DNA from: Mycolicibacterium neworleansense
Lineage (GTDB): Bacteria > Actinomycetota > Actinomycetes > Mycobacteriales > Mycobacteriaceae
Direction of reading: 5' to 3'
DNA length: 64,000 bases
Assembly (NCBI RefSeq): GCF_001245615.1
Contig: NZ_CWKH01000002.1
Coordinates: forward strand, 1,736,001-1,800,000
Shown here: positions 33,593 through 41,880 of the stretch, piece by piece
Layout of the letters: every line of letters starts with the position of its first letter
Numbering within the stretch: position 1 is the first letter of the stretch
Made by a program: the position numbers and the translations under genes
The notes under the pieces: model-generated
What the model saw: the letters and a program-made list of their open reading frames with translations, nothing else
The model's database searches: none
What the model was told of the DNA's origin: nothing

Positions 33593-34068
33593 TGCTCGCC
33601 TCCGTCTGGAGTTGGTGATGCGCGGGCACGCCTCGTTGCTGCCCGCGCAAAGTTATTGACGTCGTTGTCGGTAAACAACTTCGAAAGGTGTTGGAGCACA
33701 GTGCGACACAAGTCGACTTATGGCTCGTGCGTAACTCGGCAACACCCAATTGCTGTGGGCGAGAGTATTTATCGCTGTGAGTAGGCGCAAGGAAGTTTGG
33801 GCCATGCATAGAGAACCCAAATGTTTCGCAGAAGTATCAGAAGGCGAATTTGGCTGGTATGCAGGGCAAATCGATCAGGCAAACATATGGCCGGCACCGA
33901 GTGTTCACCTAACCGTGTCGAAAACATATGTATTGCAACAATTCTGGGCCGGATCACCATGAGATGTGAAGGTGATGTAGGTCATACAGGCCAGGGGCGG
34001 GACAGCATTCCCTTAGAACTCCATATGAACTCCGTGACAACGGTGTGTGTACTGCTCACAATGGAAAT
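33593..34068. promoter_or_regulatory. AT-rich divergent intergenic region before the two-component system
   Basis: 476 nt with no convincing gene. It is much less GC-rich than the flanks, particularly 33780-33960. Visible features are three CATATG hexamers (33894-33899, 33925-33930 and 34022-34027) and an inverted repeat ATCACC-N12-GGTGAT (33953-33958 and 33971-33976). It should hold promoters for both the SulP-carbonic anhydrase gene and the response regulator, and perhaps the regulator's own binding sites. Confidence 0.55.
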
Positions 34069-34842
34069 ATGACCACCATGTCGGTTTCTCCTCGTGCTCA
34101 GCAACCGCGGCAGGCCATCCTCGGACAGTTGCCGAAGATCCACCGTGCCGATGGATCGGCCATTCGGGTGTTGCTGGTCGACGATGAACCGGCGCTGACC
34201 AACCTCGTGAAGATGGCACTGCACTATGAGGGCTGGGAGGTCGATGTGGCCCACAACGGCCATGACGCGGTCGCCAAGTTCGACGAGATCGAGCCCGACG
34301 TCGTGGTGCTCGACATCATGCTGCCCGACATCGATGGCCTGCAGATTCTGCAGCGCGTGCGCGAGGCCGACGGCTACACGCCGACGCTGTTTCTGACGGC
34401 CAGGGACTCGGTGCTGGACCGGGTCTCCGGGTTGACTGCCGGCGCCGACGACTACATGACCAAGCCGTTCAGCCTCGAGGAGTTGGTGGCCCGGCTGCGC
34501 GGATTGCTGCGCCGGTCCAGTCACACCACGCCACCGTCCGACGAGACGCTCAAAGTCGGGGACATGGTGCTCGACGGTGCCAGCCGCGAGGTCACCCGCG
34601 GCGGGGAGCCGATCAATCTCACGGTGACCGAGTTCGAGCTGCTGCGCTACCTGATGCGTAACCCGCGCCGGGCCCTGAGCCGGGCCGAGATCCTCGACCG
34701 GGTGTGGAACTACGGGTTCGGCGGGAAGTCCAGCATCGTCGACCTGTACATCTCCTACCTGCGCAAGAAGGTCGACACGGACCGCGAGCCGATGATCCAC
34801 ACCGTGCGCGGTGTGGGTTACATGCTGCGGCCCGCGCCGTGA
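34069..34842 (+). CDS. OmpR/PhoB-family response regulator
   Basis: 257 residues. Receiver domain at about 33-145 with the acidic pocket VDDEPAL, phospho-acceptor Asp in VVVLDIMLPDIDG, LTARD and the conserved Lys in YMTKPFSLEEL; then a winged-helix DNA-binding domain (about 160-255) with NLTVTEFELLRYLM and YLRKKVDTDREPMIHTVRGVGYMLR. An N-terminal leader of about 30 residues precedes the receiver, as in some mycobacterial PhoP/TrcR-like regulators. ATG 34069 is preferred; GTG 34045 and ATG 34078 are in frame. The partner kinase begins 7 nt after its stop. Confidence 0.9.
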   Translation: MTTMSVSPRAQQPRQAILGQLPKIHRADGSAIRVLLVDDEPALTNLVKMALHYEGWEVDVAHNGHDAVAKFDEIEPDVVVLDIMLPDIDGLQILQRVREADGYTPTLFLTARDSVLDRVSGLTAGADDYMTKPFSLEELVARLRGLLRRSSHTTPPSDETLKVGDMVLDGASREVTRGGEPINLTVTEFELLRYLMRNPRRALSRAEILDRVWNYGFGGKSSIVDLYISYLRKKVDTDREPMIHTVRGVGYMLRPAP

Positions 34843-34849
34843 CCCGCTG

Positions 34850-36370
34850 ATGCCGCCGAGAACCAAATGGTGGTGGCCCCGCTCGCTGCGCCGCCAGTTG
34901 GTGCTGGGCGTCAGCGCGATCGTCACGGTAGCCCTGGCCGCGGTCGGGGCGCTGTCGGTGTACAGCCTGCACACCTACGTGTCGACGATGAGCGATACCG
35001 AGGTGTCGCGGTCGCTGGCGGCCTTCAGCCACTCCTTCGAGAAGTGGCGCGAGGCCCAGGCCGGCCATGAGCTCACCGAGGACGCCGAGGCGCTGACCGC
35101 GTTCGTCGGTCAGGCGCCCGGCAACCTGATCGCGGTCCTGCACGACGGCGAGGTGATCCAGTCGGCGGTGTTCTCCGACGGCGAGCCGCGCACGGCGCCG
35201 GTCGCGGTGACCCGCGCGCTCGACCAGTACAGCTGGACCGAGGACCATCCGCGCACGGTGAAGCTGCCGGTGCTGGGCTCGTACCGGCTGGCCAGCCAGC
35301 CCGCGGGCAACGGCGATGTGCTGGTGTCCGGGGTGTCGCTGGACAGCGCGAACCTGGTGATCGCCCGCAAGACGGTGACCGTGGCGGTGATGATCGTCGT
35401 CGCATTGATCGCCACCGCGTTGAGCACGGTCGCCGTGGTGGGCATTGCCCTGCGTCCGTTGCGCCGGGTGGCGGCGACGGCCGCCAAGGTCGCGACGTTG
35501 CGGTTGGACGGTGACGATCATCGGATCACCGCGCGGGTGCGGGACAAGGACACCGATCCGGACAACGAGGTCGGCATCGTGGGGGAGACGCTCAACCAGC
35601 TGCTGGCCAACGTCGACAGTGCGCTGGCCGAACTGGCCGCGTCGGATCGGCGCACCCGGCAGTTCCTCACCGACGCCAGTCATGAGCTGCGTACCCCGCT
35701 GGCCGCGATCCAGGGTTACGCCGAGCTGACCCGGCAGGACAGTGCGAATCTGCCGCCGACCACCGAATACGCACTGGCCCGCATCGAGGCCGAGGCGCGG
35801 CGGATGACCGGGCTGGTCAGTGACCTGCTGTTGCTGTCCCGGTTGAGTGAGGGCCAGGACCTGGAGACCGACGACATCGACCTGAGCGATCTGGTGGTCG
35901 ACGCGGTCAACGATGTGGCGGTGGGTGCTCCGGAACATCACTGGGTGGCCGAGCTTCCCGATGATCCACTGTGGGTCCGGGGGGATCTGGCCCGGCTGCA
36001 CCAGGTTGTCAGCAATTTGTTGACGAATGCCCGGGTGCATACACCGCCCGGTGTGACGGTCACCATTGCATTGACCCAAGGTGATGAATTCGCGGAATTG
36101 ACGGTGACCGATGACGGCCCGGGAATCGATGCGGAATTGTTGCCGAATCTTTTTGGCAGATTTGTCAGGGCCGATAAATCGCGGTCGCGGGAATTGGGCA
36201 GCACCGGGTTGGGCCTGGCTATCGTGGCGTCGATCATCGAGGCCCACAAGGGCACGGTGGCGGTCGCCTCGAAGCCTGGTGAAACGGTGTTTACCGTGCG
36301 TATCCCGCTGGCAGGCGAGTCCGCGCAGGACGCTACCGCCGGGCACCCCAAAAATATGAGTTCCGCCTGA
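34850..36370 (+). CDS. Sensor histidine kinase of the two-component system
   Basis: 506 residues. Membrane helices at about 20-42 (LVLGVSAIVTVALAAVGALSVY) and 178-200 (VTVAVMIVVALIATALSTVAVV) flank an external sensor domain of some 135 residues; a HAMP domain follows (RPLRRVAATAAKVATLRL). The dimerisation helix has the phospho-acceptor His in TDASHELRTPLAAIQGYAEL, and the ATPase domain has N-box NLLTNARVHTP, DDGPGID and GSTGLGLAIVASI. ATG 34850 gives MPPRTKWWWPRSL; the longer frame lies within the regulator. The last 200 nt are less GC-rich than the rest. Signal unknown. Confidence 0.9.
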   Translation: MPPRTKWWWPRSLRRQLVLGVSAIVTVALAAVGALSVYSLHTYVSTMSDTEVSRSLAAFSHSFEKWREAQAGHELTEDAEALTAFVGQAPGNLIAVLHDGEVIQSAVFSDGEPRTAPVAVTRALDQYSWTEDHPRTVKLPVLGSYRLASQPAGNGDVLVSGVSLDSANLVIARKTVTVAVMIVVALIATALSTVAVVGIALRPLRRVAATAAKVATLRLDGDDHRITARVRDKDTDPDNEVGIVGETLNQLLANVDSALAELAASDRRTRQFLTDASHELRTPLAAIQGYAELTRQDSANLPPTTEYALARIEAEARRMTGLVSDLLLLSRLSEGQDLETDDIDLSDLVVDAVNDVAVGAPEHHWVAELPDDPLWVRGDLARLHQVVSNLLTNARVHTPPGVTVTIALTQGDEFAELTVTDDGPGIDAELLPNLFGRFVRADKSRSRELGSTGLGLAIVASIIEAHKGTVAVASKPGETVFTVRIPLAGESAQDATAGHPKNMSSA

Positions 36371-36489
36371 ATATTCAAGGCCCGGTAGTTCATATTCGCC
36401 GATTCGTATGCGTTCAATATGAGTTGTTGGACCTGGCCGAATTCCCTGCATAGGCTGAAACTAATTCAGCAAGAAAGGCAGGTAGTTCA

Positions 36490-36801
36490 ATGAGGAACAC
36501 CGCGAAAAATGTAATTGCCGCCACCATCGGGACCGGCCTGGCTGTGGGAGCGCTGGCGCTGGCCGGCCCGGCCGCCGCGGCACCGAGCGGCACGGGATCG
36601 GCTCAGCAGACCATCAAGCAGTTGCAGGACGAGGGTTACCGCGTCATCCAGACTCGCGTCGGCACCGGCTCGATCGACAACTGCAGCGTCAAGGCGGTGC
36701 GCCCCGGCCGCGACATCACCGAACTCAAGGCCGCGCCGCGCGGCAACACCGAGGAGCGGGTCCGCTACACCACGGTGTACGTCGACCTCGCCTGCGGTTA
36801 G
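36490..36801 (+). CDS. Small secreted protein, 103 residues
   Basis: A short exported protein: KNVIAATIGTGLAVGALALAG is a signal peptide with a likely cleavage after PAAAA, leaving about 70 residues. The mature part (TIKQLQDEGYRVIQTRVGTG ... TVYVDLACG) has two cysteines that could pair. I recognise this only as a type of conserved mycobacterial secreted protein. ATG 36490 has GAAAGGCAGG upstream (36473-36482). A possible -10 TAGGCT is at 36452-36457. Confidence 0.7.
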   Translation: MRNTAKNVIAATIGTGLAVGALALAGPAAAAPSGTGSAQQTIKQLQDEGYRVIQTRVGTGSIDNCSVKAVRPGRDITELKAAPRGNTEERVRYTTVYVDLACG

Positions 36802-36853
36802 CCCGATCCCCGGAGCGGTGGACCCCACTACCGCCCCGGGTTAGGGTGACGGC

Positions 36854-37369
36854 GTGCTGAGCAGAGTGGTGATTGGCCTGGTGAGCGCCGCGGGGGCGGC
36901 AGTGATGATCGTGCCGCCGGTGGCGTCCGCGGAGCCCGAGCCGGCGCCGGCCCTGCCCAACGTCAACGCGTATCCGCCGGTCAAGACCTCGGAATACGCC
37001 GTGATGGACAACAACTGGTACGCCTTCGCCATCCCCGAGGGCATCACCTGTGTCCTGCAGCGCAGCGGCAGCTACGGCTGCAGCGGGCCGATCCCGGCCG
37101 CTCCCAATGGGGCCAATCTGGTCAGCGGCGGACCCGGGGTTCCCGGGTTCGCCAGTTCGCCTGCCCCGGTGTTCGGTGTCGTCGAGAATCCCAAGCCGTT
37201 GCCGGCGAACTCGCGGATCAGCTATCAGACGATCAGCTGCGGCACCGACGGTGTTTCGACGTCCTGCATCGACGGGCGCAACCAGGCCGGGTTCGTGATC
37301 AGCCCGGCGGGCAGCTTCGTCATCGGTGAGCAGGAGTCGGACTTCAAGCCGACCTTCAAGATCGGCTGA
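36854..37369 (+). CDS. Secreted protein with four cysteines, 171 residues
   Basis: The N-terminus VVIGLVSAAGAAVMIVPPVASA is a signal peptide, cleaved before EPEPAPALPN. The mature part has ITCVLQRSGSYGCSGPIPAAPNGANL and SYQTISCGTDGVSTSCIDGRNQAGFVISPAGSFVI, with two cysteine pairs. This recalls the small beta-rich secreted proteins common in mycobacteria, but I cannot name a function. GTG 36854 is the start. It is 52 nt after the preceding secreted-protein gene and ends 2 nt from the convergent permease. Confidence 0.72.
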   Translation: MLSRVVIGLVSAAGAAVMIVPPVASAEPEPAPALPNVNAYPPVKTSEYAVMDNNWYAFAIPEGITCVLQRSGSYGCSGPIPAAPNGANLVSGGPGVPGFASSPAPVFGVVENPKPLPANSRISYQTISCGTDGVSTSCIDGRNQAGFVISPAGSFVIGEQESDFKPTFKIG

Positions 37370-37371
37370 CG

Positions 37372-38811
37372 TCAGCCGATCCCTTCGAGCGTCTCCACCT
37401 CGCTGGTGCCGATGCCCGCGATCACCGCTGGTGCGCGACGGCTCAGGACCCAGTACCAGACCAGCGCGGCGGCAACCGTCAGCAGGAACAGCCACGGGAT
37501 CACGTTGAGCGGGTAGGCGGGGACCGGATACACGTTGGCGTAGAACACATATGCCATCGAGGCCACCGCGATCACGGCTGCCGGCCAGACCAGCGGAACC
37601 CGGGCGTTGATACCGCGCAGGAACACCACGGAGGCGATCGCTGCGGCTGCGTAGGCAACCATGTATCCGTACGTGCCGTAGGTATCCACCCATGTGACGA
37701 CGTCCATCGCGTCGACGCCGAGCAGGTACAGCACCACGGGCACCGCGATCACCAGCGGGCTGACCGAGATCAGTGCGCGGTGCGGGGTCAGGTGTGTCGG
37801 GTGGGTCCGCCCGATCGCCGACGGGACCACACCCTCTTTGCCCATGACGTAGAGGATGCGCCCGATCACGTTCATCGGGGCGACGACAACGGCGAAGAAC
37901 GAGGCCGCGATCCCGAAGTTCAGGATGGGGTTGAACCACGTCGGCATGCCGACCATGGTGGCGATGTCGTCGAGCGGCTGCGCGGATTCACCGAGTTGCG
38001 GTCCGAGAGCGGCGACTTGGGTGTAGGCGGCGAAGATGTAGAGCACGCCGACGCCTGCCGCGCTCCACATGATCGCGCGGGGCACCGCCCGGTAGGGATT
38101 CTTGGCCTCGCGGGCCAACGCGTCGGCACTGGAGAACCCGACGAACCCCAGGATGGCCAGCACCATGCCGACCACGATCCCCGACGGGGTGGCCGCACTG
38201 AGTTCGAACTGATCGGCATCGAACGCGTCGGACCCCAGATGTACGAGCGTGATGACCAGCAGCAGGATGATGATGGACACCGAAATCAGTTCCAGCACAA
38301 GAGAAACCCGTGCCGAAAGCCGGATCCCGCGAATGGTGAACAGGGTGGCCAGACTGCCGAGCGCGATGGCCAGCACGATCTGGGCGCCGACACCGTGCAC
38401 CGGTATGCCGAGTTGGTTGAGCAGGGTGGCGGAGTAGGCCACGGACCCGCTCAGCGATCCGGCGGCGATACCGAAGCAGCCGATCAGCAGGCTGATGCCG
38501 GTCAGGTAGGCGCCGAACGGCCCGAGTGCCGTTGCGGCGTAGCTGTACAGCGATCCGGCCGACGAGCGCCGTTTGGCGAACTGCGAGATGCAGTAACCCA
38601 CGGACAGGATCACGACCGTGGCCAGGGCGAAGGACACCCAGGTGCCGCTGGCCGCCGTGGTGTAGATGGCCGCCGCGGTGAACGCGATGACCGCGCTCGG
38701 TGCGATGTTGGCGATCGCCTGGGCGGCGAGTTCGCCACCTCCCATCACGCCGCGCCGCAACCCGGCGTCACCGGTCGCGAGGTCGCGGCCAGTCTGAATG
38801 TCTTCGGACAC
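37372..38811 (-). CDS. APC-family amino acid/amine permease
   Basis: 479 residues with twelve predicted membrane helices. The N-terminal region LRRGVMGGGELAAQAIANIAPSAVIAF and the loop YCISQFAKRRSSAGSLYSYAATALG match the APC superfamily (helix 1 unwound G-x-G region and helix 2). FSSADALAREAKNPYRAVPRA is also typical. ATG 38811. It starts 31 nt downstream of the alcohol dehydrogenase on the same strand, so transporter and dehydrogenase are probably one operon for uptake and oxidation of an amine- or alcohol-type compound. Confidence 0.88.
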   Translation of the reverse strand: MSEDIQTGRDLATGDAGLRRGVMGGGELAAQAIANIAPSAVIAFTAAAIYTTAASGTWVSFALATVVILSVGYCISQFAKRRSSAGSLYSYAATALGPFGAYLTGISLLIGCFGIAAGSLSGSVAYSATLLNQLGIPVHGVGAQIVLAIALGSLATLFTIRGIRLSARVSLVLELISVSIIILLLVITLVHLGSDAFDADQFELSAATPSGIVVGMVLAILGFVGFSSADALAREAKNPYRAVPRAIMWSAAGVGVLYIFAAYTQVAALGPQLGESAQPLDDIATMVGMPTWFNPILNFGIAASFFAVVVAPMNVIGRILYVMGKEGVVPSAIGRTHPTHLTPHRALISVSPLVIAVPVVLYLLGVDAMDVVTWVDTYGTYGYMVAYAAAAIASVVFLRGINARVPLVWPAAVIAVASMAYVFYANVYPVPAYPLNVIPWLFLLTVAAALVWYWVLSRRAPAVIAGIGTSEVETLEGIG

Positions 38812-38842
38812 TGGGGTTCTCGTTTCTTGTCAGGGTGTCGAG

Positions 38843-40000
38843 TCAGGCGGAGGGGATGAGTAGCTGCCGCAGGGCGTGCCCGGCGGCGAGATCGTCGAGT
38901 GCGGCCGCGGCTTCCGCGAGTGGCCTGCGGCCGGAGATCATCGAGGCCAGATCGAGATTGCCGGCCATGACCTCGTCCACGAGGGTGGGGATGTCGCGCT
39001 CGGGCACGGCGGATCCGTAGTTGGATCCCAGGATTCGCTGATCGGCCTCGGCCAGAGCCAGCGGCTCGAAGGTCGCGCGCTCGCCCTGTGGCGGCAGGCC
39101 CACGATCACCGCGGCGCCGCCGAGTCCGAGGGCGGCGACGGCCTGTTCGGTGGTGGCGATCTTGCCGATGGCGTCGAACACGTAGTCATATCCGGTGTCG
39201 TCCCCGTCGGCGAGGATCTCACGCAAAGCCGCGACGACGTCGTCGGTCTTCGACGCGTCGACCACATCGGTGGCCCCCAGTTGCCGTGCCAGGTAGAGCT
39301 TTTCGGCCACGACATCCACCGCCACGATGCGGGATGCACCGGCCAGCCGCGCGCCCTGCACGCAGGCCAGGCCCACCCCGCCACAGCCGATCACCGCGAC
39401 GGTCGAATCGGGTTGCACATCTGCGGTATTGCGCACCGCGCCCACTCCGGTGGCAATCGCGCAGCCCACGATCGCGATGTCCTCCAGTGGAGCGTCCTTG
39501 CGGACCTTGATCGCGCCGCTGCGCGGTACCACGACCTCTTCGGCATACGACGAGACACCGAGATAGTGGTGAATGGTTCCGCGCTCGTTGGACAGCCGGG
39601 TGGTCCCGTCGTACAGCGTTCCGCCCGGTGCGACGACGGAGGCGACGACCGAGCACTGCGCCGGGCGGCCGGCGCGGCACGCGCGGCACTCCCCGCAGCC
39701 CGGCACCCAGCTCAGCACGACGTGGTCGCCGGGTTCGAGGTCGTCGACGCCCGGGCCCACCGCGCTCACCACTCCGGAGCCCTCGTGGCCGAGCACCACC
39801 GGGGCAGGTACATCCCATGCTCCGGTGGTGACGTGCAGATCCGAGTGGCACACGCCCGCGGCGGCGATCTTCACCCGGACCTCGCCCGGCCCAGGGGCGG
39901 CGAGGTCGACCTGCTCGATGCTGATGGTGCCGGTGCCGTCGAAGACGGCGGCCCGAATGCGCGTGGGCTTGGTGTCGGGCTCGGTTGCAGGTGCGGACAC
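38843..40000 (-). CDS. Zinc-dependent alcohol dehydrogenase (MDR family)
   Basis: 385 residues. Catalytic zinc ligands in GVCHSDLHVTTG and GHEGSGVV; structural zinc cysteines in CGECRACRAGRPAQC; NAD-binding VIGCGGVGLACVQGARLAGASRIVAVD. This is the S-(hydroxymethyl)glutathione/mycothiol dehydrogenase-like branch of class III-type enzymes. GTG 40000 is preferred because GAAAGG lies 6 nt upstream; an in-frame GTG at 40033 would add eleven residues lacking similarity. Divergent from the XRE-cupin regulator, with an inverted repeat between them. Confidence 0.9.
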   Translation of the reverse strand: MSAPATEPDTKPTRIRAAVFDGTGTISIEQVDLAAPGPGEVRVKIAAAGVCHSDLHVTTGAWDVPAPVVLGHEGSGVVSAVGPGVDDLEPGDHVVLSWVPGCGECRACRAGRPAQCSVVASVVAPGGTLYDGTTRLSNERGTIHHYLGVSSYAEEVVVPRSGAIKVRKDAPLEDIAIVGCAIATGVGAVRNTADVQPDSTVAVIGCGGVGLACVQGARLAGASRIVAVDVVAEKLYLARQLGATDVVDASKTDDVVAALREILADGDDTGYDYVFDAIGKIATTEQAVAALGLGGAAVIVGLPPQGERATFEPLALAEADQRILGSNYGSAVPERDIPTLVDEVMAGNLDLASMISGRRPLAEAAAALDDLAAGHALRQLLIPSA

Positions 40001-40051
40001 TGCGTGCCTTTCTGTCTTCGGGGGCATCGCCACCTGTAGTGTTCAATGCCA

Positions 40052-40072
40052 TAAAACGATGGACGTGTTTTA
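40052..40072. promoter_or_regulatory. Candidate operator TAAAAC-N9-GTTTTA
   Basis: Perfect 6-bp inverted repeat TAAAAC (40052-40057) and GTTTTA (40067-40072) midway between the divergent dehydrogenase and the XRE-cupin gene. The symmetry and position fit autoregulation by the XRE-cupin protein and repression of the dehydrogenase-permease operon. Confidence 0.55.
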
Positions 40073-40114
40073 CACCACTAAACGATGAGGCGTCAACAGA
40101 TGGGGGAGGCTCCG

Positions 40115-40720
40115 GTGGCGGATGGCCGGCAGACCGGCACGGAAACCGGCATGGTGCGGGCGGGAGCACGGCTGCGTGAGTTCCGCGGTCAGCGCGGATT
40201 GAGCCTGACGGAGGTGGCCGCGCGGGCCGAGGTGACCAAGGGGTTCCTCAGCCTGGCCGAGCGGGGGATGACCAATGTCTCCGTTCCGGTGCTGATCCGA
40301 ATCTGCGACGCGCTGGGGATCGGTGTCGGTGACCTGTTCGAGTACCCGTCGGCACCGGTGGTCCGCAGCGGGGCAGGTGCGCCGCTGGAGATGGGCGGAC
40401 ACGGGGTCCGAGAGGAACTGCTGACCCCGAAGTCCGAACATCATGTGCAGGTGATGCACACCGTCATGCGGCCCGGCGGTGGCTCCGGCGGGGCCTACCG
40501 GCTAGACGCCACAACGATTTTCGTCTATGTGCTCAAGGGTGGGCTCAGCATCACCGTCGAGGGGCAGACCACGCTGCTGGACACCGGCGACAGCATGACC
40601 TTCGGTGCGACCCAATTGCACGACTGGCACAACCCCACCGAAGGTGAGGCCGAGGTGCTCTGGACCATCGCCCCGCCGGTCGGGGCCGAGGATTTCCGCG
40701 CCGCGGTGCGCGGCGCCTGA
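40115..40720 (+). CDS. XRE-family regulator with C-terminal cupin sensor
   Basis: 201 residues. The N-terminal HTH_3 domain (VRAGARLREFRGQRGLSLTEVAARAEVTKGFLSLAERG ... ALGIGVGDLFEYP) is joined to a cupin domain (TIFVYVLKGGLSITVEGQTTLLDTGDSMTFGATQLHDWHNP). PuuR-like regulators of this kind sense polyamines or related small ligands. GTG 40115 is chosen since GGGGGAGG (40102-40109) is at good distance; ATG 40085 and 40100 are in frame without such a site. It probably controls the divergent alcohol dehydrogenase and amine-type permease. Confidence 0.88.
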   Translation: MADGRQTGTETGMVRAGARLREFRGQRGLSLTEVAARAEVTKGFLSLAERGMTNVSVPVLIRICDALGIGVGDLFEYPSAPVVRSGAGAPLEMGGHGVREELLTPKSEHHVQVMHTVMRPGGGSGGAYRLDATTIFVYVLKGGLSITVEGQTTLLDTGDSMTFGATQLHDWHNPTEGEAEVLWTIAPPVGAEDFRAAVRGA

Positions 40721-40800
40721 CACGGGGTTCCTCGAAAGTGACGTAAAGGTCGTCGTCAGCGAGGCGTCACGACCACAGCGTCAGTCTCGGCGCAGAAAAT

Positions 40801-41826
40801 TCAGAACCCTGAGCCGTGCACCTCGTGGCCGGGCTTCTCGATCATCAACCCGTAGTAGGCGTCTTCCACCTTCGCGCCATGGTTGATCACACTGTCCACC
40901 TCGCGGGCGATGGGCATGTTCAGCCCGTAGTTGTCGGCGAACTCCATGATCACGCTGGCGGCTTTCACACCCTCGGCGACCTGGTTCATCGACGCGATGA
41001 TCTCGTCGACTGTCTTGCCGGCGCCCAGCTGCTCACCGACGTGACGGTTGCGGCTGCGCTGGCTGGTGCAGGTGACGATGAGGTCGCCCATGCCGGCCAG
41101 GCCGGCGAAGGTGTCGCGCTGGCCGCCCATGGCCTCGCCCAGTTTGGCCATCTCCCGCACCGCGCGGGCCATCACCATCGCGCGGGTGTTCTCGCCGATG
41201 CCCAGTGAATAGCCCATGCCGACAGCGATGGCGTAGACGTTCTTGAGTGCCCCGGCCATCTCCACGCCCACCACGTCGTCGGTGGTGTAGGTGCGAAAAC
41301 GCTTGGTGCGGAACAGCTCCGCGAGCTTGGCGGCCAGATGCTGGTCGGGCATGGCCAGCACGGCAGCGGCGGCGTAGCCCTCGGCCACCTCGCGGGCGAT
41401 GTTCGGCCCGGCCAGGATGCCGGCCGGATGCCCGGGCAGCACCTCGTCGACGATCTCACTCATCCGCCGGTTGGTGCCTTGCTCCAGGCCCTTCACCAAC
41501 GAGACCACCGGGACCCATGGCCGCAGTTCGCGGGCCAGCTCGGTCAGTACCCCACGGAAGCCGTGTGACGGCACGCCCATCACGATCACATCGGCGCAGT
41601 TGGCCGCTTCGCTGAAATCGTTTGTGGCTTTGAGGCTTTCGGGTAGTGCGACCTCGTCGCCCAGGTAGCGCGAGTTGCGGTGGTTGTCGTTGATGTCCTT
41701 GGCGGTCTCCTCCGAGCGCACCCACTGCAAGGTCGGCCCGCGCCGAGCGCAGATGGAGGCGACGGTGGTGCCCCAGGATCCGCCGCCGAGGACGACGACG
41801 TTGGGTTCGCGTTGCGCTGGTGCCAT
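40801..41826 (-). CDS. gpsA: Glycerol-3-phosphate dehydrogenase [NAD(P)+]
   Basis: 341 residues. VVVLGGGSWGTTVASICARRGPT is the NAD(P)-binding motif, the catalytic lysine lies in MAGALKNVYAIAVGMGYSLG, and SQRSRNRHVGEQLGAG and GVKAASVIMEFA complete the family. It reduces dihydroxyacetone phosphate to sn-glycerol-3-phosphate for phospholipid synthesis. The likely orthologue is GpdA1 (Rv0564c), which follows htpX in M. tuberculosis; here about 9.7 kb of other genes intervene. ATG 41826 begins MAPAQREPNVVVLGG. Confidence 0.94.
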   Translation of the reverse strand: MAPAQREPNVVVLGGGSWGTTVASICARRGPTLQWVRSEETAKDINDNHRNSRYLGDEVALPESLKATNDFSEAANCADVIVMGVPSHGFRGVLTELARELRPWVPVVSLVKGLEQGTNRRMSEIVDEVLPGHPAGILAGPNIAREVAEGYAAAAVLAMPDQHLAAKLAELFRTKRFRTYTTDDVVGVEMAGALKNVYAIAVGMGYSLGIGENTRAMVMARAVREMAKLGEAMGGQRDTFAGLAGMGDLIVTCTSQRSRNRHVGEQLGAGKTVDEIIASMNQVAEGVKAASVIMEFADNYGLNMPIAREVDSVINHGAKVEDAYYGLMIEKPGHEVHGSGF

Positions 41827-41880
41827 GGCGATCAGAGTATTGCCGCGACGCCGTTGCTGAGCCCAAGTTGCCGAACTGGA

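Noticed and set aside
33750..33962. A 70-codon frame in the long spacer before the response regulator
   Set aside because: No ribosome-binding site, no sequence pattern and AT-rich regulatory-looking DNA; it overlaps candidate binding sites.
33953..33976. ATCACC-N12-GGTGAT hairpin as a terminator or riboswitch
   Set aside because: Stem of only 6 bp, no T tract and no recognisable aptamer features.
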